Positions 45,401 to 57,204 of a DNA stretch of 64,000 nucleotides are shown here, piece after piece. Every line of letters starts with the position of its first letter. The first letter of the stretch is position 1. Both the position numbers and the translations under genes were made by a program. Below the pieces are notes generated by a model. It had not been told where the DNA came from. It saw only the letters and a program-made list of their open reading frames with translations, and did no database searches. The stretch lies in NCBI GenBank assembly GCA_902806565.1, contig CADCXA010000025.1, positions 682,001 to 746,000 on the forward strand. The letters are read 5' to 3'. The stretch comes from Hypoxylon rubiginosum. Its lineage: Eukaryota; Ascomycota; Sordariomycetes; Xylariales; Hypoxylaceae.

Positions 45401-48400
45401 TTGCTTGTAATTCGGCGAAATGAGCAGTGCATAGACGACAACGGCGCAAGGCAAGCCGTGCTGTCATGATGTTGACCAGCAGTCAAATGTCAACTCCGTC
45501 TACTCCGTCCCCAGGTTTGCGAGGGGAGTCGAGCAAACTCGGTAAGCTACGCCTATTAGAACTCGTTTAGGTGCCGGGCTCCCCTCGGTCAATCCTACAC
45601 CGGTGAAGGCTCACAGTGGTCCAATCGCGTTAGAGGAATATGCCCACAAATTGGCTCGTTGACTACCTACGAGCTGGTAGCCTGAAAGCGTCGCTCTGGT
45701 CGCTATCGCAACTTCTTCTTTCCGCAAGCAAGACGTAAAGGAACGCTTCTCTGGTACTTCTGTTCTATTGTCTCGTTAGGCGGGCACCATATATCTAGCC
45801 CCGAGCTAGCTAAAAACTCCACTCCAAGGTGCCGAAACAGGTAGTTGATGAAGGCTTTCGAGGCCATGTCGACATTGACAACTTCCCAAAAGGGCCGATA
45901 TATAGGCGGGCAGAATTGCTGGACTGGGCAGTAGTTCGGATCGCTACCACGAAGGAAAACCGAGAGCCTGGCATAGGCCCCCCATAGGTCCCATAAGCCC
46001 CATAGGCCCCATAGGCCTAGACTTTTTTAAGTTGGTTATAGAACACCCTGTCGGTATCAGATCTCGCGCGGAGGACGGATGCCGGGATGTCTGTCAAGGA
46101 TTTGACAGGACGCAAGGGTAAGCCCAGCCAAAAGGTCGCGGCCAAGCAGAGGCCAAAAGAGAAGGCCGGGGGCTCCCTTTTCTGGGATTCTTGGCCCGTG
46201 GAGAGGCCGTGGAGAAGGGCAACGTAAGCACATGCTTGGGATAGCGGATCGTATCGTACGAAACGATAGTCGAAATGGCCGAATCGAAAACCCATCCGCA
46301 CTGGCGCGATCGCCCAGAAGATTCAAGATCAACATCAACAAACCAAAGGTCGGCAAAATTAATCGGGACGCAAAAGTTCATTTATTCATATTCATATACA
46401 TACCTTATTTACATATTACCTACATACTGTCTACTATTACTTCGTGTATCCCAACAGCGGAGATTGGAGAAGTGGAATCAATGTTCAGGTACCGAATCTA
46501 AACCGACGTAGGGAGATTATTGAGACTTTGGGTGTTTGACGAACGCATATATATGGATAGACATACATATTCTACTTACTATATACAGTAGGACGGTATG
46601 ATTTACACGAATAATATACACGAACAGCACAGCAGCATATCATAGGGAGAGAATATTCACCCCTTCCCTTCACCGTGAGGCCCGAGCGCCTGTCAAAAGT
46701 CAATCATGAAATGCCTTGGACGGGAAATGGGAATAATGGGATGGCAATTGCGCAGGACACCCCTGGTTGTCACATATCTGACGACCGAATCGCATCCTAG
46801 GATCATCAACCCTGTCAACTTGTCAAGCCTGCCCAGCCCTGCCTCCACTGAGTCCACTCCCAGGACTCCCTGTACTTCCTCCTTGCGCTTCGCTTAATTA
46901 TTAACAAAGATTACTAACGTCTTCCACCCCCGGGTCCCGCGTAAAAGGAAATCAGCCCCCAAGGGCCAATCCCCGGTTGCGACAGAGATCTGTTGCTACC
47001 GTGCTGTGGTTACATTCACATCGTGTGGTAGGATTCTACGCATCTTTACCATCGAGCTGCTGCCACCGGCCATCAATTATGATGGGGTTCTCCCCCATCC
47101 GGGCGTTTTCGACGTCTATCGGGGGGTGTGTGGATCGCTGGGACCGCGGAAAGTTCCATTACATCGCATTTTATTAAGGAGGGCATAACTTCTCTTTTCT
47201 TCTCGATTCCTGTTTTTGGGGCTCCATTCGACGAAACATACATACATAACAGAAAAAGAGGGAACGTAGGTATCGTGCCACGAGGAAGAGAATTAGGTAG
47301 GTAGTTTCAACTACTACCATTTTTCCCTACCTTGCAAACCCCATTCTTACTTACCTGCCTAGGTACCTACCTAACGTGGGCTTGCTAGGTATACCTACAT
47401 ATACATCGTTCATTATATTGTACTTGTCGTGAGCAAGTATGTACATCCTATGGTACGTACATAGTAGGGGGGGACGGGACCCGTTTCTGACACGTGTGGA
47501 TCACAGAGCAGAGAAACGCACCGACGGGGCATGTCAAGCCAAAATAAAACGGGGTGCCTGAGCCAAACCGAAAATGAGAAGCTTCTGGTTCCTGACCCCT
47601 GTTCTGCCATGGGTTCTTCCCACGGTCTGCCAGTCTGCCATTCTGCCAGTTGTTGGAACTTGACCCACCAAATCAATCATTCGCGGGCCGTCCTCCCCAA
47701 TCCCCCTACTCGGTAGGAGTTAGGTTATCTAGCTTCTTTTTCCCTCTCTGTCTCTGCCAACTTCCGAGGTTAACGGGACCGACTTACCTAACCGTTGATA
47801 TCTTAGGGTCCGGCCGCGCACGTCCATACTAACTAAAATGAGGATCTATTACATAGTACATTCCTCACGTTGTGTGTCCTCATTTAAGCGAACGAGCATA
47901 CCCAGGTTAGGGGTCCATGGTTGCACACGCTGTAATGCAAGAGTGGTGAAAAGGGCAAAAGGGGGAGGGAAAACGGTGACAAATTTCCTCCTCTCTTACT
48001 ACGTAATCGACAAGCAGACCTGCCGAGATAGGTAGGTATTGGTGCTCCCTTTTTTTCTTCCCAAGTGACAGGTGACTTATCGAGCGCATTTACGCCGCGC
48101 GTCGTGGGCTGCTTGTAACGGCTGGCCCGTTTCTTATCCCGTTTTGGGAATGTCTGCCCGTAGGGCTGTCGCAGGAAGGGGGAGAACGGCTCCTCACCGG
48201 CTGCTCGTGCTTAGTTTCAGCCCGGACGGTAGACGCCTTCCCCCCCCTCCCAATCTCAACTGCCGCCGCCGGTGAAGAAAAAAAATTTATCCCGCGCGGA
48301 CGGTACACGTTCGAGATTTGTTGAAGATTGTCGATGGGATGATGGGTTGATATCCATGTTCGTGCCCATCTCGGTTCTGCCTCAGACCTTATGCAGTCAT

Positions 48401-48955
48401 CACCGTCATCTACTCAATCAAAAAGGCGGTCCGTGGGGGGGAGAAGGAAGGATGAGTGGCGGTCTCTATTGGGAGAGAGATCTGACAGCTCCGCGGAAGC
48501 GTCGTCCGCCAAACCGTCACCAAAGCCGGCCGGCCGTACATAGGAAGGCTTGCGAACGTTTTTCCGTGCGTGCGCGCGCGCGTGTGTGTGATTTGATCTT
48601 CCTATCTAGAAATAGAGAGCCCAGGTTTTCGAAACAGCCAACCTTTCTCTGCCGCTCCCAAGGGTTACTATGCTAGGACCCTACCTGCCTTGCCTTGCCT
48701 TGCCTATCTGCACATATCCATGCCTGCACCGTCTGTGAGATGATGATGAAGATGATGCACAGGGGCCGCGTATGGGATGCTACTTTCGAAGATTTTCCCC
48801 GGAGCTTCGAGAACCCCGAAACAATGAACACCTTTTGGCCCGGGTTCTGTGTCGATTGGCGAGCGAGGACGTCGTCGTCTTCTCTCGGTATTGCTATACG
48901 ATTCAGGAAGAAGGCGCGAGAGAGAGAAGTATACAGCAGCAGTAACGGCCGATCC

Positions 48956-48979
48956 GTGCGTGCGTGCGTGCGTGCGTGC
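48956..48979. repeat. Microsatellite (GTGC)6
   Basis: Six exact tetranucleotide copies. Confidence 0.9.
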
Positions 48980-49164
48980 TTGCAGCTGCTACGCCAAGCT
49001 GGGACTCCGGATGGAACCGCGTGGGTAGCAATGAGGGCCTGGCCTTGGTCTAGATAGCTCCCCCCCTTTTTTTCTCTCTCTTTCTTTTTCGAGCTGCCGC
49101 GATCGACAAAACCTCGTGGTAACCGGTGACGGGGTCGGACGCGATCTGGAACTGATATACGCGA

Positions 49165-49183
49165 GGGGGGGGGGGGGGGGGGG
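49165..49183. repeat. Homopolymer G tract of 19
   Basis: Nineteen consecutive G on the plus strand followed by purine-rich DNA. Length may be affected by sequencing. Confidence 0.85.
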
Positions 49184-52100
49184 AGAAGAAGAAAAAAAAG
49201 CGGGCTTACGTCTTGCCGTTGACCACGGGGTCGGTCGGCCAGGGGGGGTGGTTCGCAGGTTTGAAATAAATAGATATAATGGCCGGAAGGTAACATGTCA
49301 CACGTGTGAGCCGTGTCCCGTACATAACGCCTAGACGTAATATGTGTGTATGTGTATGTGTACCTAGGGTAGGTAGGTACAGGTGCGTGCGTGCGTATGT
49401 GTGTATGTGTGGGATAAGAGGTACCTACCTACCTGCCCTTGGTATGCAACGTGCGCGCATGTCATGCCATGTCAATGTCATGTCGCCAGCGAATCCCCGG
49501 CCAGTATTGCCATAGCGACGTGGAAACCAAAACGAGCCCACACGAGCGAATAGGGGGTCGGGGTTGCGGGCTATAGTCGGCACGGCACACAAGCAAGCAA
49601 GCACCCCCTGAGGGTTTACCACTGTCCCTGTGTTCCTCCTATCAGTCATATTTGTGCCTTGTCACGGGGAGCACCGGCGACGGTACGTAAACAGAAAGCA
49701 TGGCGCAGATGAACACCGGCGGATTTGGAAGGGAGGGAAATCCGTTCAATTATGAACTAACCCCTGGCCTGGAAGGAGTAGACATCCCTGAGTAGGTGCC
49801 TACGGCTAGATGCCAGCTCGTCCAGGTATGCTTTGATATATTCGACATCGTTGAATTAATATTCTCGGGGTCATCTGCTTCTTCAACTACTTGCTAGTGA
49901 GATGGAGGTAAATATAGCGCTTAGGCGGTCACGGTCCCTGAAGATTATACCCTAGCCCCTATTTTCCAATGGGAGTTCGAACTTGGGAACCGTGGGATCA
50001 GAGAAGTCCTATCCTCATAGGCTGATAGGCTGCATACCTAGGAGAACCATGGTTGAGCAAACCTCATTTTCGTTATTCGATGACGTGCCTTGCTCGAGTG
50101 GACGATTATACACCTAGGCCAGGCAGATACTCGCATATCCTGCAGAAACTCGTGCTGGGGATAGGCTTGATGTCGTGGACAACCCCGTAGCAACTGTAAG
50201 ATCTTCTACATACCTAATCTAGCATGTCTATTATGAGATGATATGGACTTGAATAATAGCATCGAAGTCATATACGTCTCTTCACATGCCGTCTGCGTCT
50301 TTTTCTTTCGGCCTTTTCGTTAAGCAGTTCCACGAATGGAATGGTTGATCAATATTCCTTCACGGCCGTAGCCGCAATGCATGGACAGGGCGCTTGCTGC
50401 TACTTTCCACACTGCTGGAAATTCGTGCTGCCTTGGTGCTGTCAAGCAAACGTTCCCCTTTTTACCGTTATCACCTCTACGGAGCGACTTATTTTCCTCG
50501 TCTAACATGCTGAGGCCGGGATAATACTGGCGAGTAGTGCGACTATATCACCCGAAACACCTTTTCTGGCGCTCAAAATGTCGTCCCCTAAGCTCATAAC
50601 ACCTCTCATAATAACGAGAGGCACCAGAGATATCCACCAAGGCACCCGAGATTACTTTCAAAGGTTCAAAGGCGATGTATGTAGGTACTCTGTCGGGATA
50701 CATGGAACGTAGGCTAGCGACGCCACTCATCTTATATGCGTTTTGCTAATCCCCCCCCTGCGTTGAGTAGCCAATTTGCTAACTGTCCTTTACAATATCT
50801 ACATCTCCTAAACCGAAGAGTCCCGAATTGATACCGATGTTCTCGAAGCCCGATGTTCTCGATTTTAGCATCCAGTGAACACTAGGGTTATATCAAGGAG
50901 CGTACGGGCTGGTGCTTGCTTTTAGATACTGAGCAAGGTACCTATACAGTAAATAGCCTCATAACGTACTTCTGAATAACAGGGCTAGGTATGGCAGTTA
51001 CGTCTGAGTGGTGACACCACTCAGTGCCGTGACGTAAACTAAAGGGCGAGAAAACGACGGCGTTGCTGCGCAAGGAGTTACGAACCTAACTACGCAACGA
51101 AGATTTATCCGCATACTGGGCACTGAAGCCTTATGCCCTCTGAACGTAGCCCTTCTACCCAGACCGACCCAGCCCCCTTTCAAGACCAACAGGTCAACCG
51201 TGACCAACGCTGCCGGCCCTTCTCGTCTAAGAGATCGAAGGACAGACGGCCAGAGCCCTAACACTCAGTTACCCAGCTGGAAATCTCCGGTCATCACGCG
51301 GGCTAACCGGCTATTGTTGCGGTAAACCTCGAGCAGAATGAGCCAGATTATACGTACAGAGTGACTTTACTAAACCACTAGGGATATGCTACTAGGTAGA
51401 AGGACAAGAGGGAGGCTGGTACTAAAACCCCTTAACTCTCTACATGTGAAATATGATTGCATTGCTCAAACTGTTTTTCTTTCTACACTTGTCCCAGGAT
51501 ACTCAATACACTAAGTATGGTCGAAATTGGAACGTGACTACTAGTCTATAACTCTCAGGTAGGTACCAAAGAACACTATAAGTCCTATGTATATGACCTA
51601 GCTGGGACTCGATGCGCCGATGGGTTACGTATTGTCCATCACTATCTATTGGTATCTGTAACTACCTTGAGCAGGCCGGACAAACTGCCTACGAGCTCGT
51701 CGGGCCACAAGTACGAGAAATCAAGAGCGGCCATGTTCCGTCTGCCGGGCATGGCTTTGATGAAAGCGTCGCCATGGAAACGTCAAAGATGTTGCTTGCG
51801 TTTGTGGCTACCTTCCTACCTCCTTAGGAAGAAACGTACTGTCTGTGCCCCTATCTAGGTCCTTACCTCCTATGCGAGTCTGTCATAGAAAACTTGCCTG
51901 CCTACCACCATAAACGTAGTCTAACAAGTCACAAACGGTAGGTATTAAAAGCCACTTACCGAACCGAGAACTTCTCCCCCGGTGTCCGGAGCAAAAGGGG
52001 CTTCTATGGGCGTAACAAGACAGTAGATTTCCCACAACAACACACGGCCGGGGCACGCTAATCGGGCAATGGGCTCGTTGGACAAGCCAACCTGAGGGTG

Positions 52101-52633
52101 TCTCTTGATGCCTCGCTCAACTGGGTGCGGCCGGGACCATAGCCTCGCAAGATAGAAAGGAGGTCTGGCCAAGATTCCAATTTCTTTTTCGGTTTTCCAT
52201 CGTCAATCTGCGCCCATTCTCGATCCCCCCCCCCCCTTTTCCATATTCCCTACCCCCACCCTTGTTCCCCATGCATTAGGTAGGGAGACGAAACAGCCTT
52301 ACAGGGAGCCACGCATATACATTCGGGGCGGGAGAATGCTACCTTTAAGAATCGAGCTAGGTAGGCCCAAACTTAATATCAGCGAGCAGCCATATCATGT
52401 CGAGGCCACAGACCTCGCCGATGAAATATGGTATCCTAACACTGAAACGGCGCACATGCAGCGCTCTTGCTGCAGCCAGCTCCTACAAGTGACATAATCA
52501 TGTGAAAGGCAATGGGATTGCTCGTCTTGTAAAAGCAAAGTACTCGCGAAGATAGGTTATCAGAATTCCTCCTAGGATATCAAAGTGTTCAAGCACTATG
52601 AGCGATTACTACCGCAGAGAAGCTGAGTTGCTT

Positions 52634-52649
52634 AAAAAAAAAAAAAAAA
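52634..52649. repeat. Homopolymer A tract of 16
   Basis: Sixteen consecutive A about 230 bp left of the foldback element. Confidence 0.85.
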
Positions 52650-52879
52650 GCTAGGCACCTAGATTAGGACTGAAGGTGTAGGCATCATATCCAAAACTAA
52701 AAATCACAGATAAGACAAGAGAGTACACTCACTCCATACGGAAAAAAACCAGCGCGTTACCCGAGTTCATATGCCTAATTCATCGTCTCATCCAAGATAC
52801 TAATACACGTCTTCCCATCCATCTCTCGGGCTGAACAAGCGACGCGAAGAAACAGACAACCCGACAACCGAAATAGGGT

Positions 52880-53417
52880 GGACCATAAGACTCAAAACCG
52901 CCAACCCCGCCAATTCCTAATGGTCCGTATTTTTATTATTAAATACTGTGGTTTTAGCACCGTATTTGCTCTGTAATTACAGGGCTATAGCCCTGTAATA
53001 TAGGTCCTGAAGGTCCGTATCTTTATTCCCTGGACACTGTGGTGTTAGCACTGCCTACGCCCTATAATTTCAGAGGCATGGCCTTTGGATTTTCCAAATT
53101 ATCCACTGTATTTACAGCGTATTATAAGGCGTATATCACTATAATTATAAGGCTTTATATAAAATAACAAAGCTGTAAAATGACAGGGCTGTAGAATGAC
53201 AGGGCTATATATAATAAGCTATAGGGCTGTATAGTCAGCGATAGGGTTGTATATAGTGCTAAAACCACAATGTGTAAAGAATAAAAATACAATCTAAATT
53301 ATAAGGCCTTAGCCTTGTAATTATAAGGTAAATACGGTACTAAAACCATAGTGTTTTTTAATAAAAATACGAACCTTTTGGAATTAGCAAGGTTGGCGGT
53401 TTTAGGTCTTATGGTCC
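52880..53417. mobile_element. Foldback MITE-like element with about 97-bp terminal inverted repeats
   Basis: The left end starts GGACCATAAGACTCAAAACC and the right end, reverse-complemented, starts GGACCATAAGACCTAAAACC. The match continues with mismatches for about 97 bp through GGTCCGTATTTTTATT and GTGGTTTTAGCACCGTATTT. A second, inner pair of partial copies lies at about 53011-53065 and, inverted, at about 53256-53295. The interior is A/T-rich with repeated ACAGGGCT/GGGCTATA words and no ORF. This is the structure of a non-autonomous DNA transposon (MITE). I see no clear target-site duplication at the chosen ends, so the exact borders or the age of the copy are uncertain. The inverted repeats were aligned by eye. 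Confidence 0.8.
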
Positions 53418-53916
53418 GCTGTCCGAAACGCCACGAGAACCTGCTAGGCGGAGCACACAAATATAATGTTCGTATTTCCCTCCCGCGAAGGAGGATGGGG
53501 CCTTGGAGCCCCTCCCGTCGTGGAAATGTAAGATATAAAATCCAAACAGCCCCCCTAAAACGAAAAACCTGAATTTCTCAGGAGGATGGGGGTTACGGTA
53601 CAACCAAACCAGCAACTCAATATTCCACGCCCTCTGAACCTGTTTATCCCCCCGCCTACCCAACCATTAGACATGCAAGACATAGGAAAATATAGATAGG
53701 CACGTCGGCAAGGATATCATGCTAATAGTTTCCTGATCACCCCCAAACATATGCGCAGTTATGTATCCTGTGAATGTTGATATGCTGAATCAAGGAGGTA
53801 AATTTCCCCCTCTCCCCTCCTCAAAACTTAAATGTGACAATGATAGATGTCTTAGAAATTCCCACGAATGGTGATATAGATCATCCGGGCGTTTTTTTTT
53901 TTTTTGGTTATATATC
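53418..53916. other. Intergenic, 3' flank of the caspase-like gene
   Basis: No gene seen. A run of 14 T at 53892-53905 lies just beyond the stop codon of the caspase-like gene on the opposite strand sense. Confidence 0.5.
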
Positions 53917-56900
53917 TCATCGCGGATCCGAACGCCCGCTTCGCATGATTTTGCCGAGTAGGTTGCGTCCCGAGCTAAGTCCGGAGCGCTTTTTCTCCGG
54001 CATGGGTTCGTCAGATACTGCTTTAGATGCCGGCCCAGGCTGCGCAGATCCTACTTTTCTTAGGGTATTGGAGTCGTGGCTTAAGTGTTCGTCTTCGGAT
54101 TCGAGCAGGTCATACTCCGATATAGAGAGCTTGTCGTACGTGCGTCTGAATTCCGGGGGAGCGGCGGATCTACCTGTTCCTGCACTCTTTCCGGCCTCCT
54201 GCATCTTGGCGATGCCGCGCTCCAGGTGAGCTACCATCGGACCTTTAATGGCCCAATTCCCATCTGGCTTACGATCCATAGCTTCTTTATATAGCTTGGG
54301 TTGGCTCTTTTCAAATTCCTCTTCGATCTCGTTTTGGTGCTTTACAGTTGCGTCGACACGCTCCGCTTTCACTGCTGGGACGAGATCGGTGGAGTATACC
54401 CTATCTTCGCCTTCGAGCAGTTTTAACCAGTCATCATATTGCTGGGGTTCATCCTTCTGCTATAAAAGTTAGTAGGCTACTCGCTGAGATGTTCTTCGCT
54501 GGAGCTCACCGTCTTATCCCAAGATACATCTTGGAGGCTAGCAAGGTATTCCTTGGCGTTATTCGTCGTATTCTTCCCGATAATATACTTGTCGAACGAG
54601 TGCGAGAATTCGCGGTAATGACCCTTGAGCACGAAACACTGCCCCGTCCAGCCCTTACTCTTGAACTTCTGGAAGAGAGCATCGGCCGCAGGTGCCTCCC
54701 AGGTATATTCGACTACCTTATCGTAGAACACGACACATTTGCTAGTGTACCACTTATTGAATGAGCTGCGGCTCGCCTCGTCTGGCAGCGCCTTTTCGAT
54801 CATCTCCATGGATGCGCGTGATACAAACGATGCCGGAGCTCGGAAGTTGATGGCGCCATGGATGTGAGACTGCACATATTCAGCCGGGGAGCGCAGGTCG
54901 ATCATCACTATTTGACCAGTTGGGAATATCTCTAGCAGCTTGTTGAGATGTCCAGGAAGTATCATCTGGGCGCCATCCTTAGGGAGGTCATGGCTATGGT
55001 CGTCTATCTTTAGACTTTGTAACCTATTCTCTACTTCTTGCTGCTCTCGACGGTGTTGGAACCACATCTAATCAGTGTTAGTATGATATCAGAGAGATTC
55101 CCGAATGAAAGACTCACGTCAAGATCCGCAGTCTCTATGCCTAGGTTCGATGCTAGGAACTCCTTAACGGCGACTGTCGGGGTTGGGTTGTTCTGGAAGT
55201 AGTCTTCTAAACGTGTCTGGACGTGTGGTGGAAGTTCGGGCTGACTCGCTAAAGAAGCTAAGGAGGTCCTCCTTTGGCGTCTGGGCTGATTTATAGCTAG
55301 ATGCTGCGCTATATTACTGAAAGACATACTCTTATGGAGTGAACCAGCAGGCATGGTGCGCTGCCTTGACGGCTGCCCGTGCAAAGAGGGTGGCCAGCCC
55401 CGGTGTGCTGACGGATGATCGATAGGTCTCGCACTTGTCGACGATCGATAACCTCGGTTGCTTATTGGGCTTTCAAGGTTGCTAAAAATTGGCTCCATCG
55501 GCGCCTTACCGTTGTTCGAATAGTTGGACATCATCGACAATCTAGGACCTCTAGGATCGAAGGGCGCAGCGGTGTATGCCGTCGTCCCCGAATAGATAGA
55601 CCTTAAATCATCTATGTCTCTCTCGGCATCAATCGTTACCTCTTCCTCCAATGGCTGCGGCCCACTTTGACTACCAGCGGCCAAGTTGTTTGACCGAATG
55701 AATGCCACAAAATTGCATGCGTGATTGTCTGGAAGTAAGTCCCAGACCATCACCGGCATAGACAGAAGTAGTAACGTCGAATGACTTTTGAACACTCCTT
55801 GCACCTTAACATATTTGGCCAGCGCAGGTATGTTTGAAAGCCAGTGCTGCCAATCGTTGATGTTCAGGCGCTGGTCCTCTTCGAGGGCCAGTGAAATCAT
55901 CACGTGTGGCACGTCTTCGTTCGGCTCGGACCCGACGATGTCTTGCGGACCGGCTGATCGTCCATTGGGGGCATTGTCTTCATACCCAGGTTCCTGAGGA
56001 GGTGAGGGAGGTCGGGTATCTGCCGATATAATCCGTGCCATCTCGATACTTGGTGCCTTGTGATTGGCGGTCATCATAAAATGCACCGGCGTAGCACGTG
56101 CTTCAAAGTGTTTGCCATTTAACATCTCAGGTCTTGGGTGCTTGAGGCGTGCGAGGATTTCGGCGTGAAGCATTGCGGCGGAATATGTTCTTCGCTTCCA
56201 TTCCTGAAGGACCTCGATTAGAGTGTTGGTAAAAGAATATCTCCCGGGATCCGGAGCGATGGCATCCCAGCTAGAGGCTGATATCGTTTCCGTTATGCTG
56301 TTGCCGTTAGGAAAAGTAGCGCTTGCAGCCCCTGCGCAACAATCTAGCAGGATGAGAACATCCGAGAGAGATCGTTCTAATAACGTCTGGATCGCAGACC
56401 ATCTGAAGAGTGGTTAATATTATTACAAATATGCGACCTATATAAGATATAAGTATAGCACGATATGGACTTACTGCAGCCACGGCGAATCCGAACTTCG
56501 CGTTCTGATGGAACTGTTAGTATATCAAGCGGAAATACATCCGAATATGCGGCAACCTGATCACTCACCCGCACCAGGTGCTTTGTCTCGACTCGTCGAT
56601 CCGTGCATGGCCGCCGTAGTAGACCAGGAACAACGTATCGCTTGACTCGTGTTCCTTGATCATGGCGCCGACTTTCAGCATGAGCTCCAGATGCGCATTG
56701 TCGGATGGTATCGGAAACGTTTCCGTCTCGAAGCTGTATTCTTCTCGGAGGCAGGCTTCCAGGTCGTCGAGCTCTTTCAGGACGAAGAGATCGTCGCACG
56801 TCCAGTGAAGGAGGAGAGCATGAACCTTCTTATACCTCTGCGAGCTTCCCCGATTGGGGAAAGCCCGTGTAGCCGACTACAGAGATGACCTCGTTAGCTC

Positions 56901-57204
56901 TGAAACGGGGGAGCGTTCGCAACTGATAGAGGGAGAGGTCAAGACGCACATCCTCGAGAGTTTTGGCGAATTCGGGCAGATGCTTGACGTGATAGCTCAC
57001 ACGACTAATGTCGTGTGTGGCCGACGGCGTCCTCTCATCCTCAATGCTGGATCCATACTGAGAAGATGACATTAGACGGGAGCGAGCTTGAGGAGGCCTG
57101 GCTGTTCTGTTGTTTCGACGTACGGCAGAATCCCCACTGCTGAAGCTATGCCCATCCGTGGGCTGCCATTCACTTATCGTTACAAAGGGCTGACTGTCGC
57201 CCAT
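53917..57204 (-). CDS. Caspase-like (peptidase C14) protein fused to a rhodanese-like domain
   Basis: Six exons (57204-56890, 56837-56569, 56513-56475, 56402-55118, 55067-54510, 54459-53917) join in frame to 1,002 residues. The caspase-like domain (about 106-300) has YKKVHALLLHWTCDDL and the catalytic-dyad motifs YYGGHA (His182) and LLDCCAGA (228-229 DC, Cys229). A disordered Ser/Pro/Arg-rich middle (about 340-600) follows, and then a rhodanese-like domain (about 668-800) with IDLRSPAEYVQSHIHGAINF. The rhodanese active-site strand reads CVVFYDKVVEYTW. It has Asp where the catalytic Cys would follow VVFY, so this domain is probably non-catalytic. The C-terminal 180 residues are charged and disordered. 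The first intron has a weak GTCATC donor, so that junction is the least certain. No pro-domain of a known kind is visible. Confidence 0.85.

Larger units (their letters stand above)
36555..52879. other. Gene desert of about 16 kb upstream of the homeobox gene
   Basis: I find no protein-coding gene on either strand. The longest ORFs (39653-40288, 48673-49296) are low complexity, with runs of Pro, Leu or Lys from simple-sequence DNA. The first about 500 bp are probably the homeobox leader. The rest contains many simple repeats (listed separately), telomere-like C-rich tracts near 38946, and CCTAGGTA palindromes at about 38604, 41042, 47360 and 49362. Unspliced lncRNA or regulatory DNA for the flanking regulator is possible, and decayed transposon remnants cannot be excluded. 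Confidence 0.5.

Noticed and set aside
48673..49296. 207-codon minus-strand ORF in the desert
   Set aside because: It is built over poly-G, GTGC repeat and purine tracts, and its translation is low complexity.
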